Part shown: piece after piece, positions 54,024-64,000 of the stretch
How positions within the stretch are numbered: position 1 is the first letter of the stretch
Layout: each line of letters opens with the position of its first letter
Source: Azorinus chamasolen
Taxonomy: Eukaryota; Mollusca; Bivalvia; Cardiida; Solecurtidae
NCBI GenBank assembly: GCA_963576725.1
Contig: OY755252.1
Location: 40,862,599 to 40,926,598, forward strand
DNA length: 64,000 nucleotides
Direction of reading: 5' to 3'
Program-made: the position numbers and the translations under genes
Notes under the pieces: generated by a model
What the model was told of the DNA's origin: nothing
What the model saw: the letters and a program-made list of their open reading frames with translations, nothing else
The model's database searches: none

Positions 54024-54224
54024 ATTGGCTGCAATTTCTCTTAAATTTCTAGTTTCAAAGGTTTTTCTTTGTGCTAAAGTTACAATATTTTGTCAGTTTC
54101 TTCTTAAAATTCAACAGAAAAAGCTTTGCTCATTCATTCATTGTATATCGTATACTGAAATTTTTCGTCTGACATATCACTCATTTAAGTTGTCCTTTTA
54201 TACTCTACAAAAACAAAATATTGT

Positions 54225-54419
54225 AGCCGACTCTTTGAATGCTGGGCGCCAGTGTACTGACATGTACAAACAGTGTAAGCCCTGATCAGACGGTTCCAAG
54301 AGGAGTCTGCTGAACAAGGTCTGCACTGTGTGTCAATCCAAAGTTCTCGCACATTGTACCTTGTCATACAGAATGGACTGTATCATCAAACAAGGATGGA
54401 CCATTCCACTTAAATTTAA
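54225..54419 (-). mobile_element. TTAA-G MITE
   Basis: CTCTTTGAATGCTGGGCGCC start; AACAGTGTAAGCCCTGATC core; GACCATTCCACTTAAATTTAA end. Confidence 0.7.
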
Positions 54420-54659
54420 CCCTTTACTCCATAAATAAGCTTTTCTACGCCTTTGCAAACAGAGTAGACCGGGATCAGATGGCTTCAGTAGGAGCCGTCT
54501 GATTAGAGGCTGCCCCATTTGCTTTTGACATGATATTAATTTTACATTTTTGCCTTGGTTAAATATTTTTGTGTTTATTTGTTATTTTAACAATACAGTT
54601 AATTAATATACATGATTTCATTATTTCTTACATGCCTATTCATGGAGTAAAAGGTTTAA
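54416..54659 (+). mobile_element. TTAA-B MITE
   Basis: TTAACCCTTTACTCCATAAA to ATGGAGTAAAAGGTTTAA. Confidence 0.9.
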
Positions 54660-54810
54660 CCATTCAAAGATAAAAAAAGGGGATTTTTCTTTGTATTCTG
54701 TGAATACTGAATCAAACATTTTATACGTCTGCTAATTAGAACAATTGAGTGTTAAAAGATCATTCTTGTTAGTTAGCTAGTGTGGAAACTCGTTTTTGTA
54801 CTTGTCCCAG

Positions 54811-55112
54811 TTACCCCTTTACTCCATAAATGCGCCTTTCTACACCTTTGTAAACAGAGTAGACCCTGTAGGAGTCGTCTGATCAGGTCTGCTGTGCTTG
54901 CTGATGAAATAAGATAGAGCTGACTCTTCAGTTTCTGCAGTGACCAACATTTCCTGTGAGCATATCGAGGGCTTGGTGCAAAACTATTCTAACTTTGTGA
55001 AGGAGTTAGAATAGTTTTGCACCAAGCCCTCGATGTGCTATTATAAATATGAATCTAATTAATATTCATAACATCACTATTTCCTACATGAATATTCATG
55101 GAGTAGAGGATT
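54811..55112 (+). mobile_element. TTAA-B carrying a perfect palindrome
   Basis: GTTACCCCTTTACTCCATAA to CATGGAGTAGAGGATTA; the B body is interrupted by 54964-55034. Confidence 0.85.
54964..55034. repeat. Perfect 31-bp inverted repeat, 9-nt loop
   Basis: Left arm ATCGAGGGCTTGGTGCAAAA.. (54964-54994), loop TTGTGAAGG, right arm its exact complement (55004-55034). Not related to the B body around it. Confidence 0.95.
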
Positions 55113-55208
55113 ACTGCTTAGTAAGTATTGCCTGTGTAAATGTTTTCTACAGCAATTCTCTTGGTATAGTTGAAAATATTGTCCAGTACATGTATAATAG
55201 AACCTGTC

Positions 55209-55430
55209 TTAACCCATTTCCACTTTAGGCTATTTTTAGATCCAACCTCTTTGAACAAATCTACCAAAAAGGAGCATTAACTAGAGAAAAGGAAATTTTC
55301 AGAATAGTGTAATTTTGAAACCATTGTGATAAACAGAGCATTTGCGGAGCAAATGCTCTGTTTATCACAATGGTTTCACAAAGTGACTTACAGAAGCATC
55401 AAAAGGCATCTATATGCGGGAATGGGTTAT
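55209..55430 (-). mobile_element. TTAA-C MITE
   Basis: TTAACCCATTTCCACTTTAG to GCGGGAATGGGTTA; core GCATTTGCGGAGCAAATGC. Confidence 0.9.
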
Positions 55431-55444
55431 GTGACAGTCAAAAA

Positions 55445-55784
55445 GAGGTATAAGTATGGGTCTGTAAGGCAGGTGGTAGCTTAATGCAGCTCAAAAGTAA
55501 TGCAGAAAGCTACGTTTGCCCTGCATTAAGCAACTACCTGCTTTTTAAAACGCCTATGTTCAATATATGAATGGTCACCTAACCCCTTCCGTCATAGGCT
55601 ATTTTTTTTAGACCCAACCTCTTTGAATAAACCTACCGAAAAGGAGCATTACTTCGAGAAAAGGATATTTTTAGAATTGTGTAGTTCTGAAACAATTGTA
55701 ATAAATAGAGCATTTGCTCCAATGGTTTCAAAAAGTGATTTTTACAGAGGCTTCAAGAGGCATCAATATGAGGGAATGGGTTAG
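55445..55784. mobile_element. TA-D fragment and reverse TTAA-C
   Basis: D 55445-55580 (GTAGCTTAATGCAGCTC); C 55580-55784 with one core arm lost. Confidence 0.72.
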
Positions 55785-56171
55785 ATCAGCTTGTACTGTA
55801 GTTTAGATACTGGTGTAACACTCAATACCTCGGCGTCTCAAGCGGATCCTAAATGATTGCTAAGGTTATTGACTGCCTAATGTTGAAAGAGTTGATAAGC
55901 CTATGGTTGGAAAAATCAAATTATTACAGTTCCTTCTTGGAGGATTTTTGTGATCTTGTTGATGGTGTTTGGTATGGTTGTTGCTCAAATGAGGTTTGAT
56001 ATCATTACCCTGTCCTACTATAGATAAAATCTGAAATGTGTATGATGTGGTTAGTGAAACAGGGTGTTCTGAAAGTGGACAGCAAAGAAATGGTTTAGCT
56101 GTATAGGAATTTAGTGAGTGTGTGAGTGGAAAGGATTGAGGTGGAGCTAGGGCTATAGGTAAGAGGAGAAC
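55785..56171. other. Sequence without recognised feature
   Basis: A short F remnant (CTCAAGCGGATCC, 55825-55865); otherwise nothing. The 121-codon minus-strand frame has no recognisable domain. Confidence 0.5.
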
Positions 56172-56414
56172 TGAACCCTTTCCCAGATAAGAGGCACCTT
56201 TGCAAACAGAGTAGACCAAGATCAGACTCACAGCTGATTAGGGTATGCTCTGTTTGGTTATGGAATTATTTTGATCTGATTCTAGTGTTTCTGCCAAAAT
56301 TTCTTGTGTTCATGCCAAAAATGTCTGTTTGTATGCTCTTATAAAATTTTATCGAAATAATGATCACAATGTCATTATTTCTGACATGAATATTCATGGG
56401 GTGTTGGGTTAAAA
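56172..56414 (+). mobile_element. TTAA-B MITE (decayed)
   Basis: GAACCCTTTCCCAGATAAG to ATTCATGGGGTGTTGGGTTAA. Confidence 0.78.
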
Positions 56415-56457
56415 CACATCTTGTCTGCCAAACCCATTCTTGTAATAGCATCTTTAA

Positions 56458-56682
56458 TTAACCCATTCCAGCATATTGATGACTTTTAACGCTTCTGTAA
56501 AAGTTACTTTGTGAAACCATTGTGATAAATAGAGCATTTGCTCCTGTGGAGCAAATGCTCTATCACAATGGTTTCAAAACTACAGAATTCTGAAAATTTC
56601 CTTTTCTCTAGTAAATGTTCCTTTTTGATTGATTAAATCAAAGAGGTTAGAACTAAAAATAGCCTATGAGGTAATGGGTTAA
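56458..56682 (+). mobile_element. TTAA-C MITE
   Basis: TTAACCCATTCCAGCATATT to GAGGTAATGGGTTAA. Confidence 0.92.
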
Positions 56683-57462
56683 GATGATTGTAATTATTGG
56701 ATAGATCAGGACTCCTCCTATCTCCAGCTCTGTGAAAGACTAAATGTGGTACATAGTTTTATCATTTATGTGATGCTGTAATTTGTCTCCAAATTGTCAT
56801 GTACATATTGCTGCCAGAGCGTTGAATATATGATTGACGATTATTTATAAAATATATTGATGATGTGCAATCAGTATACATTTGTACTTGTGTGAGGATA
56901 GTCAAAGTGCAGTCGGGACCGTCTTCTAAAAATGTAAGACTGAAATTATCAAAAGGCCTAGCATACCATGATCACATCTTAAGTTGAGATCATAATACGT
57001 TAGTACGAATTTAGTCTTAACTATTTGCATGTTAGAATGTGTCATAATTTTTGACTACACACGTAGAAGCAATTTTTGTAAAAATGACTTACAATAATTT
57101 TGGTAGTGCGATCTTTAGTAAGATGGGACCCCCTGATCTTTACAACTGAAATAATTACTATTCTGAAGAGTCATACATACAGTCAGTGTCAATTTATATC
57201 TTTTTAAATTGGTTTGACGACTGTGTTAGTAAAATGATATACTCCGTCACAGAATTTATCACAGAAATAGTCACTTTTGTTAAAATTCACTGATATTTCC
57301 CACATATTTAAAGTTGCTTGTTAACTGTGTGGAATTATAATTTATAACGCAGATTTTGCCATATGTAAGAGAGTACACATGTATAAAAATTTATGCAGGT
57401 TCACAAGCCTAGTTGTCGGGTATATGAACTTAAATATATGTGATGTTTGATGCTTTGTATAT
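56683..57462. other. 780 bp without recognised feature
   Basis: AT-rich, repeat-free by eye, no supported coding segment. Confidence 0.55.
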
Positions 57463-57605
57463 CAGAGCTGTAGATAAGACTAATGAAAGGGGTTTGTATA
57501 TTTCCCCTCTAGACTCTATCTCGCTGCAATGTGTTGCAGCCATAAAGGGTTTGGCTTTAAAACAAGAGATTTGATAGGTCAGACTGCATCTTGTCTACAG
57601 CCCTG
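57463..57605. mobile_element. E-prime element, uninterrupted
   Basis: CAGAGCTGTAGATAAGAC to CTTGTCTACAGCCCTG, TATAT on both sides. Confidence 0.82.
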
Positions 57606-57654
57606 TATATTGATGATTTTGTGTGGTTAAAATCTGTAGTTAGTGTTTGTTGAA

Positions 57655-58070
57655 GTCCATGTGTTTGGCACATGTGTACAGAGTGGTGCATGTGTTTGGC
57701 CAGTAAATATGCACTACGAGATGAGTACTACATATACACGTGTTGGCGAGTACATATGTACTAGGGCTAGCGAATGGAAGCCAGTGCACTTAGGCTGGTG
57801 CTACAAATGCATGCATTAGGCCAGTACATATGTACTAAGACTAGTGAATGGAAGCCAGTGCACTAAGGCGAGTGCTACATGTGCGTGTGTTAGGCCAGTA
57901 CTTATGCACTAAGGCTAGTGAATGAAAGCCAGTGCACTTAGGCAGGTGCTGCATGTACACGTGTTTGGCCAGTACATATGCACTAAGTATAGTGATTTGA
58001 AGCCAGTGCACAAGGCTACTGCTACATGTGCATGTGTTTGGCCAGTACATATGTACTTAGACTACCCTAG
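57655..58070. repeat. Minisatellite, about 75 bp unit, five copies
   Basis: GTGTTTGGCCAGTACATATG CACTAAG..GAAGCCAGTGCACTTAGGC units with mixed divergence. Confidence 0.85.
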
Positions 58071-58383
58071 TGCAGATGTACTATAACAGACTGATGAGTA
58101 TTTGGTTGTCTTTGTCCGTTGTTCAGATGTAAAGGTTTTTGGAACACATTGCTCTCTGATGTATTAAACATTTTATTATGCAGTTGGTCTTCCTTATTCT
58201 TTCCTAACCAGTCACTACTATATAGTAGAGTATCTCTGTAGGGATCACGTGATTAACCCTTACCCCGCTGTAAAAAAAAATCCCGTCTGCTCAAATTGGA
58301 TCTGTTCAGTTTTGACATCATCTAATTTCATTAACCCTTTCCTTCATATAAACACATTTTCATGCATCTGCAGAGTACTGTTT

Positions 58384-58521
58384 GACCCCCCCCCACCCAA
58401 CGGCACAAATGTTCACCACACAAAGACGATGTGTCACGTTCAACTCCTGGTTCATGGATCAAAGGTCAAGGTCATCCTTCACGGTCAAAGGAGGCATAGT
58501 GTTTCACGAACACATCTTGTT
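58384..58521. mobile_element. H3 element, 3-prime part
   Basis: CCCAACGGCACAAATGTTCA, internally deleted, to GTTTCACGAACACATCTTG. Confidence 0.75.
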
Positions 58522-58934
58522 TGATTTATTAAAATTTAATGGCTACAATTAAAGGTCAATTTATTTTTATTAATTTATTCTGTTTCCATTTGAGTGTAAA
58601 AAGTCAAAACCACGGTTATATTTAAAAATCAATCATTCATAGAATAACAGTCCAAATGTTCAAGGGTTCTGTTTTGGAAATACATGTATCTAGACAATAT
58701 CGCTGAATTGGGCCTAACCCACCGAGTAAAACACCCGTAATATGGCGGAAATAAAATGCATGGAAATTCTTCAGAAAAAACATTAAAAAAATCATTCATA
58801 AGAAATATAGCCCGTGGAAACTTCAAAGGTGTTTATTTTCCCTCCATTTATATCGATATATTGAAACCAGTGTCGATATCGATCACTTGACGTGTATCGA
58901 TGATATATCGATATCATTTCTATCAATGACACAT
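58522..58934. other. Unclassified insert with ATCGAT palindrome cluster
   Basis: AT-rich. 58850-58923 has repeated ATATCGATAT-type palindromes (ATCGATATATTG, GTCGATATCGATCAC, TATCGATGATATATCGATAT). Confidence 0.5.
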
Positions 58935-59149
58935 CTAGCTATACTGTTGCACCTTCTATATTTCATTATAACTTTTTTTGTCCATGACTGTTCAGTAGGT
59001 TTTGAAATTTGAAAAAAGGAACAGGGAAAGGGTTAAGCTTGTGGGAAAGTACTGACTAAATGTCAAACAGCTTGGATCCAGAGTAACTTGGCATCTCATC
59101 TGGATCCAAACTGTTTGTAAAGTTGAGTTATCAGAATGAGGATGTATAT

Positions 59150-59321
59150 CAGGGGTGTGATTTTTCCTCCTTTTAGAGGATTTCCTCCTGTTGAGCTTGA
59201 GATCCAAATTACAAAAGTTGTCACACTCGGCGAGATCAGCTCAGATCTGATAGTTTTTGAATATCATGAAAGGGGGGTAGGACATTTTCCTCCCATCAAT
59301 AGTTCCAGTAATCACACCCTG
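59150..59321. mobile_element. hAT-like MITE
   Basis: CAGGGGTGTGATTTTTCCTC and AGTAATCACACCCTG inverted ends, 172 bp. Confidence 0.72.
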
Positions 59322-59328
59322 GGATATA

Positions 59329-59530
59329 CAGTAAAACCTCTCTATAACGGCCACTAAATTGTGTTAATCAGTTGGTATTTAGGGCAGGTGGCTGCTTAAA
59401 GCAAGGTGAAAGTGAAACAGAACGCTCCTATAAGAGCGTTCTGTTTTACTTTCACCTTGCTTTAAGCAGCCACCTGCCTTTAACATAAACTAATTGATGT
59501 AATTTAGTGGCCGTTATAGAGGTTTTACTG
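59329..59530. mobile_element. TA-D-like palindromic MITE, best copy
   Basis: CAGTAAAACCTCTCTATAAC to GTTATAGAGGTTTTACTG with TA on both sides. The whole 202 bp folds back, centred on GCTCCTATAAGAGC. Confidence 0.95.
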
Positions 59531-59532
59531 TA

Positions 59533-59705
59533 CATTCATGTAAGAACTGATATCATGAATATTAATTAAATGAGTTTTTATGGCATATGAGCGAGCATAA
59601 GAAGTTTTGGTCATGGCAGACACTAAAATCAGATCTATTTTATTCCGTAAGCAAGCAGGGCATATATAATCTGGGTCTACTTTGTTTGCAAAGGTGTCAA
59701 CATCC
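59533..59705 (-). mobile_element. TTAA-B fragment
   Basis: CATTCATGTAAGAACTGATA to TCTACTTTGTTTGCAAAGGTG. Confidence 0.65.
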
Positions 59706-59739
59706 CTAGAAATATACTTTGTTTGGTTATACACACTTG

Positions 59740-60564
59740 CTTCAATCCTGAAACAATCGAAACGCCAAATTATCTTAATGGCTAAAATATTTGGAAGGGC
59801 CTCCCAAGCCTAAGAAAATCAAAGCGTTGCAGATGCTGCAGTATTCTTTGCATGGGAACAATATTTTGAAAATCAAATTTCTGATGTTTGGCATAAAATA
59901 TCGGGCCTAGAAGGGAAATGATTAGATCTAACACTCTTTCTAGTGAGTGATTCAGTTGCAGCTGACATTTCGGCCGTTTCCCGCTATTCTTATCAAACTG
60001 ACCACTCGGAGTTGCTTTCGAAGTTATAGATGTGATTACCTAATCGCTTGCAAAGGGTCATCCGACGCGCACTTCTTTATTCGTTGAGTATCCTCTGGCA
60101 GAATAGTTTAATTCATATTATGGTCACGTGATTTCGCCTTGAGCCTAATATTTGTATATTCGTGCGCACTTCTTGCACATGACTATATTTTGTGGACTTT
60201 CTTACACATACTAAACCAAAGCCAACGCTTCGAAGCCTTTTCATGTCAGAAATAGTATAGTTTACCTTGACTGTTTCCGGATGTCATGTTAATAAACGCC
60301 TTTTTGAATCTATCGAATGCACGTCAATAACTTGTATAAGACGGCGAGAGTAGCATGTGGCCGACGCGAGAATACGACCTGTAACTTTGTATTCATTTGC
60401 TCACGCAAAGAATGCAAAAATCGAAACATCAAAAATGATCTTAATGCCTAAAATATCTGGAATGACCTCCCAAGCCTAAAGAAATGAACCATAATGAAAC
60501 AAATTGAAATATAAAAAAAGATCTTAGTGGCTATAAAATCTGGAAAGGCCTCCCATGGAAAAAA
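59740..60564. repeat. Unclassified segment between direct repeats
   Basis: AATCGAAACGCCAAATTATC..GGAAGGGCCTCCCAAGCC at 59755-59822 recurs at about 60419-60490 and partly at 60505-60556. Between them is higher-GC, single-copy-looking sequence. Confidence 0.55.
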
Positions 60565-60569
60565 TGTTT

Positions 60570-61037
60570 ACCCTTTACTTCATAAAACGTCTTTAACACC
60601 TTTGCAAACAGTAGACCCATATCAGATGACTCCTGCAGGGGCCGTTTGATAAAAAGGTCTGCTCTGTTTGCTTATGTAATTATATAAACCTGGTTCTACC
60701 TTGGTAAAAAACCCTTGGTCATAAATAAAAAACCCTTTTTAGGGTTTCGGCTTTTGCCGAAATCCTTATAAAATGGATTGCGACTCAAACTATGGCGGAA
60801 AACCCTATTGCACGAGCGCTACCTAGCGGGAATCCCCCTAAGAGAATACGCGCATGTGCAGTGCTTGGCTTACAATCCGGTTCCGGAATCTTACAAAATA
60901 TTTATAATGAAATATGGAAGGTGGATCCATTAGCAACAGAGCAGACCCTGACTCTATGGGAGCGAGCTGTCTGATCTGGGTCGAATCTATTTGCAGATGC
61001 ATGAAAACAAGTTTATATGGGGAAATTAAGGGTTAAA
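60570..61037. mobile_element. TTAA-B start, unclassified insert, TTAA-A end
   Basis: B 60570-60720; insert 60720-60893 with AACCCTTTTTAGGGTTTCGG and CGGCTTTTGCCG palindromes; reverse A end 60893-61037. Confidence 0.6.
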
Positions 61038-61148
61038 TAGACTTCTTCTGTTCTGTACGTTCTTTACAGTATAAAGGTTACAGCGCACTGGTGGTCAGTA
61101 GTGCAGGGCAACTGTTACATCATGCTAAAATCTCTAGAGGTCATACGC

Positions 61149-61360
61149 TTAACTCTTTGCACGCTAGCGGCGAAACTGTGATTACCTATGCAAACAGTTT
61201 GGATCCAGATGAGAGGCCACATAATTCTGCGTCTCATCAGGATCCGAACTGTTTGTCATCTTGATCATATTTTTGCATAAAATGAAAGAAAGTTTATTGA
61301 AGAATTGACGCAGACGTCAATTGTTGCAAACGAAACATCATTCAGCATTGTAAGGATTAA
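61149..61360 (+). mobile_element. TTAA-F MITE, full-length reference copy
   Basis: TTAACTCTTTGCACGCTAGC to AGCATTGTAAGGATTAA. Palindrome CAAACAGTTTGGATCC..GGATCCGAACTGTTTG. It shows that the many F fragments belong to a TTAA-target family. Confidence 0.85.
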
Positions 61361-61372
61361 GCAAGCTGTAAT

Positions 61373-61575
61373 CTAAAGTTGCAAAAATGTTTCCAAGCTG
61401 ACTTATTCAGCTGTACAAACTGGTAGAGATGCTAGAACACTAAACCTTTCCTTCATATAAATGTTTTTCACGCGTTTGTAAACAGAGTAGACTCAGATCT
61501 GATGACTCCTATAGGAGTCGTCTGATCAGGATATGCTCTGTTGGCTAATGGAATTTGAAAGATCTTTTTCTTTCC
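61373..61575 (+). repeat. Local duplication, copy 1
   Basis: AATCTAAAGTTGCAAAAATG through TTCAGCTGTACAAACTGGTA into an A MITE. It matches 63567-63777 with few differences, including the flanking non-MITE sequence. Confidence 0.85.
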
Positions 61576-61710
61576 TTTCTTAAATGGCTACTCATTTCCA
61601 CTTTTCATGTTTCATATAATGAAACATGAAAAGTGGAAATAAGTAGCCATTATTTTGTTCATGAATATTCAGTAGGTATTGAAATTTAGAATAAACATAG
61701 AACAGGAATC
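61440..61710 (+). mobile_element. TTAA-A with a second hairpin
   Basis: Standard core GATGACTCCTATAGGAGTC, plus an added inverted duplication of the body at about 61584-61651 (ATTTCCACTTTTCATGTTTC and its complement). Confidence 0.88.
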
Positions 61711-62289
61711 AAGTTTCTTACATGGATCCGTTCCATTTGCGCTCTGTGTCTATATACATGTACTTTTTTAAACTATTGTTTTTGTTGATTTAATTATTGT
61801 TCAAATTCTCAGGGAATTTTTTATAGTCAGTTTGAACTGTGCAGTAATTCCTTTTGAAACAAACTAAGTTTTCAAATATTATGCAGGTTATCGTGACCTA
61901 ATTGCCAGTTGTACATTGTGTGTGTCGGTCTGTGATCAGGATCCTAGATGTTTGACAATTTTAAAATAAAACTATGCAAAGCATAGACTAATTGAATATA
62001 AATAGTTATATATGCAATACACAAAATAATGAGCAGGTGACAATTTTAAATTGAACATGGTACTTTCGAATTCATAGTTGTCCTAGCACAAAGTCTGGAT
62101 CCTGCCTCTAAGTTTCACCGAAATGCATACTATTGACACCAGGACTGTATGTTAATATAGCATAATGCTTTAAAAAGTCCATAACAAGTTTCAAGAGGCA
62201 TGCTTATGTTTTCTAGTTTGTTTGCTTTAAAATGTATTTAGAGAAAAGAATATCAAAAAAGATAAAGAATAAAAAAAAATTCCATTTGC
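61711..62289. other. Sequence without recognised feature
   Basis: AT-rich, no repeat or coding support. Confidence 0.55.
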
Positions 62290-62375
62290 ATTTGGTTGTG
62301 ACGGGATTCGAACCAAGGACCTAGAGATTCATAGACGCAGCTCTTTCCCATCGGCCACCGCTTGGGTCCCAATAT
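62290..62375 (-). repeat. tRNA-like sequence (SINE head or tRNA relic)
   Basis: On the minus strand, GCGGTGGCCGATGGGAAAGA resembles an A box/D arm and GGTTCGAATCCCGTCAC is an intact B box/T arm. No matching acceptor stem was found by eye, so a tRNA-derived SINE head is more likely than a tRNA. Confidence 0.65.
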
Positions 62376-62978
62376 ATAAGTGTTACATGGTTCTATTTAA
62401 ACGCTACAAAGGTGTGAAAAGCAACAACGACTAGTGAACGTACATACTTAATATGCAAATTATACAGACCCATTTTTCATGAAATCTCCAAGTATAAAAT
62501 GAATAGATTTCACCAATGACCTACTGTCAATCCAAACGCCTTTGTTCAAACAGCATGGTGTCTTTTTACAACAGTAGTCCGACATAAGGTCGTCGGATTC
62601 TGAAAGTCCCATACCCTTCCTGTGGTATTTACAGAAGTCCGATATATTGTTGTCGGATTCTGAGTTAAATGCCCTTTTTGCCTAGTCACTTATGCCCTTT
62701 GCAAACAGAGGAGACCCAGTTAAGAAGGCTCATAGAGAAGCCCTCTAATCAGGATCTGCACGGTTTGTCGTGTTACACTATTGTTTGGAAAAGTCCCTAG
62801 ATAATAACCATAAGCTCATTTTAGCTTGACTTGTTTGAATTTTGGAACAGCCCATTTCACCGTTGTAATAGTTAGGTAGACCAAAGTAACATAATTGTTA
62901 GATTTTTGCAGAACATTATAGAATTGTTGGAGGTACATGAAATGGACACATAACCGAAAATAATTATTTGATTATTAC

Positions 62979-63195
62979 AGCCACGGTTGACATTTCGATA
63001 CACTTTCAACATTTTGTGAACTACTATGAAATATCGAACATCAATGGTACTATTTCTAGGGTAGATCAAAATTCAAATGCAGAAATTCGATTCCATTGCG
63101 ACATTACAATGTTTCCTGATGAATTTTATCAATGGTCGTGCGACGTTGTTGCTAAGATCAGGTTTGAAAGAAATAGAATTTCAAAAATACATGTA
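62979..63195 (+). CDS. Possible coding segment, unknown
   Basis: After an acceptor-like TTGATTATTACAG (ending 62978), one frame stays open with balanced codon use. It reads TVDISIHFQHFVNYYEI, then FHCDITMFPDEFYQWSCD, then VVAKIRFERNRISKIHV. The frame is ended at 63199 by the inverted repeat of a TA-D element inserted at 63196, so the segment may be a disrupted exon or pseudogene piece. I do not recognise a family. It lies 14 kb beyond B2, so it need not belong to CLK. A chance open frame is possible. Confidence 0.3.
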
Positions 63196-63388
63196 CGGTA
63201 AAACCCTCTAAACCAGACTTTAAATTCAGTATAAATATCAGTCTTGGAGACAGGTGGCAGCTTAATGCAGGATGAAAATAATGCAGAAAGCTCCTCGGTA
63301 TGACTCTCACCCTGCATTAAGCAGCCACCTGCCTAAAAAGTTTCTAAATTCTTATCTACTAGCAGTCGGGTTAAGAGGGGGTTTACTG
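63196..63388. mobile_element. TA-D MITE
   Basis: CGGTAAAACCCTCTAAACC to GGGGGTTTACTG, TA on both sides; AGCTTAATGCAGGATG body. Confidence 0.85.
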
Positions 63389-63566
63389 TATTGTAAAAGG
63401 TGACAAATCTATACTTTTGAATGTATTTCAGAGATTTACAAGTGATACCCTAATTACCCTAGGTATTTTGACAAACACACTTATGCAAATAGTGCAGACC
63501 CAGATCAAACACCTCCTTAATGGGCCCGTTTGAAGGGTTTTCACTATTTGCTATCATGTCTGTTTA

Positions 63567-64000
63567 ATCTAAAGTTGCAAAATTGTTTCCAAACTGACTT
63601 ATTCAGCTGTACAAACTGGTAGAGAGGAGAGACTGGGTGCTAGAACACTTAACCGTTTCCTTCATATAAATGTTTTTCACGCGTTTGTAAACAGAGTAGA
63701 CCCAGATCTGATGACTCCTATAGAAGTCGTCTGATCAGGGTCTGCTCTGTTGGCTAATGGAATTTGAAAGATCTTTTTATGCCCCCAACGGTGGGCATAT
63801 AGTAGTCGCATTGTCCGTCCTTCCGTCTGTCCGTCCTTCCGTCTGTCCGTCTGTCCGTCCGTCCTTCCGTCCGTCCCAAATTCGTGTCCGGTCTGTAACT
63901 TCTTCATCAATCAATGGATTTCAATATAACTTCACACAAATGTTCACCAGACAGAGACGATGTGTCGCGTTCAACTCCCTGGTCCATGGGTCAAAGGTCA
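63567..64000 (+). repeat. Local duplication copy 2, then H3 insertion
   Basis: 63567-63777 repeats 61373-61575, including the A MITE left half from about 63649. At 63777 an H3 element starts (TTATGCCCCCAACGGTGGGC, (GTCCGTCCTTCC)n) and runs off the window. Confidence 0.85.

Larger units (their letters stand above)
58332..59035 (+). mobile_element. TTAA-A split by H3 and foreign sequence
   Basis: Left end TTAACCCTTTCCTTCATATA to 58383; right part GCACCTTCTATATTTCATT..GGGAAAGGGTTAA from about 58940. Confidence 0.75.

Noticed and set aside
55866..56231. 121-codon minus-strand open frame
   Set aside because: No recognised domain; it overlaps the start of a B MITE and has no splice support.
62290..62375. 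Functional tRNA gene on the minus strand
   Set aside because: The B box is good, but no convincing acceptor or anticodon stem was found; a SINE head fits better.

Overview
This is AT-rich eukaryotic DNA, most likely from a bivalve mollusc. The basis is a metazoan CLK/LAMMER kinase gene with long introns, GTCTGTCCGTC-cored and AAGGTCA-rich repeats of the kind common in bivalve genomes, and a very high load of palindromic MITEs. I cannot name the species.

The window is dominated by one plus-strand gene, a CDC2-like (CLK/Doa/LAMMER) dual-specificity kinase. Its exons run from 1474 to 48976. The gene enters from upstream: the glycine-rich loop and N-terminal region are not here. Seven constitutive exons encode the kinase from the VAIK-type lysine to the LAMMER motif: 1474-1590, 4396-4486, 6798-6873, 10427-10521, 16130-16259, 27956-28038 and 28436-28515. 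After them the gene splits. There are two homologous versions of the next exon, A1 (32531-32618) and A2 (35016-35106), and two homologous terminal exons, B1 (42960-43280) and B2 (48764-48976). Reading-frame logic makes A1 and A2 mutually exclusive, while every single A x B combination stays open. The acceptor of the second exon is preceded by nine tandem copies of itself (42-bp units at about 3983-4395), none of which keeps the reading frame.

Introns and the 15 kb downstream are packed with non-autonomous elements. I use these working names. TTAA-A, TTAA-B, TTAA-C, TTAA-F and TTAA-G are 200-260 bp palindromic MITEs with TTAACCC..GGGTTAA-type ends and TTAA targets (piggyBac- or Kolobok-like). 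TA-D is a CAGTAAAACC-ended MITE at TA targets (mariner/Tigger-like). HP-E and E-prime are hairpins with CAGAGCT..CTCTG-type ends. HP-I is a fold-back without TTAA ends. H1, H2 and H3 are microsatellite-cored elements. Strand in these entries gives orientation: the plus form of A starts near CTCATATAAACG, of B near CTCCATAAATACG, and of C near ATTGACG or ATACGCC followed by the core. Many copies are nested, which gives empty-site evidence for their targets.

Other material: a 0.9-kb Tigger-like element (3078-3974), a decayed hAT element with transposase remnants (19553-20937), a LINE 3-prime tail with an unusually long target duplication (17106-17477), five minisatellites, two tRNA-like relics, a perfect 31-bp palindrome (54964-55034), a local duplication (61373-61575 and 63567-63777), and one possible coding segment of unknown identity (62979-63195). 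No rRNA, CRISPR or prokaryotic feature was seen.
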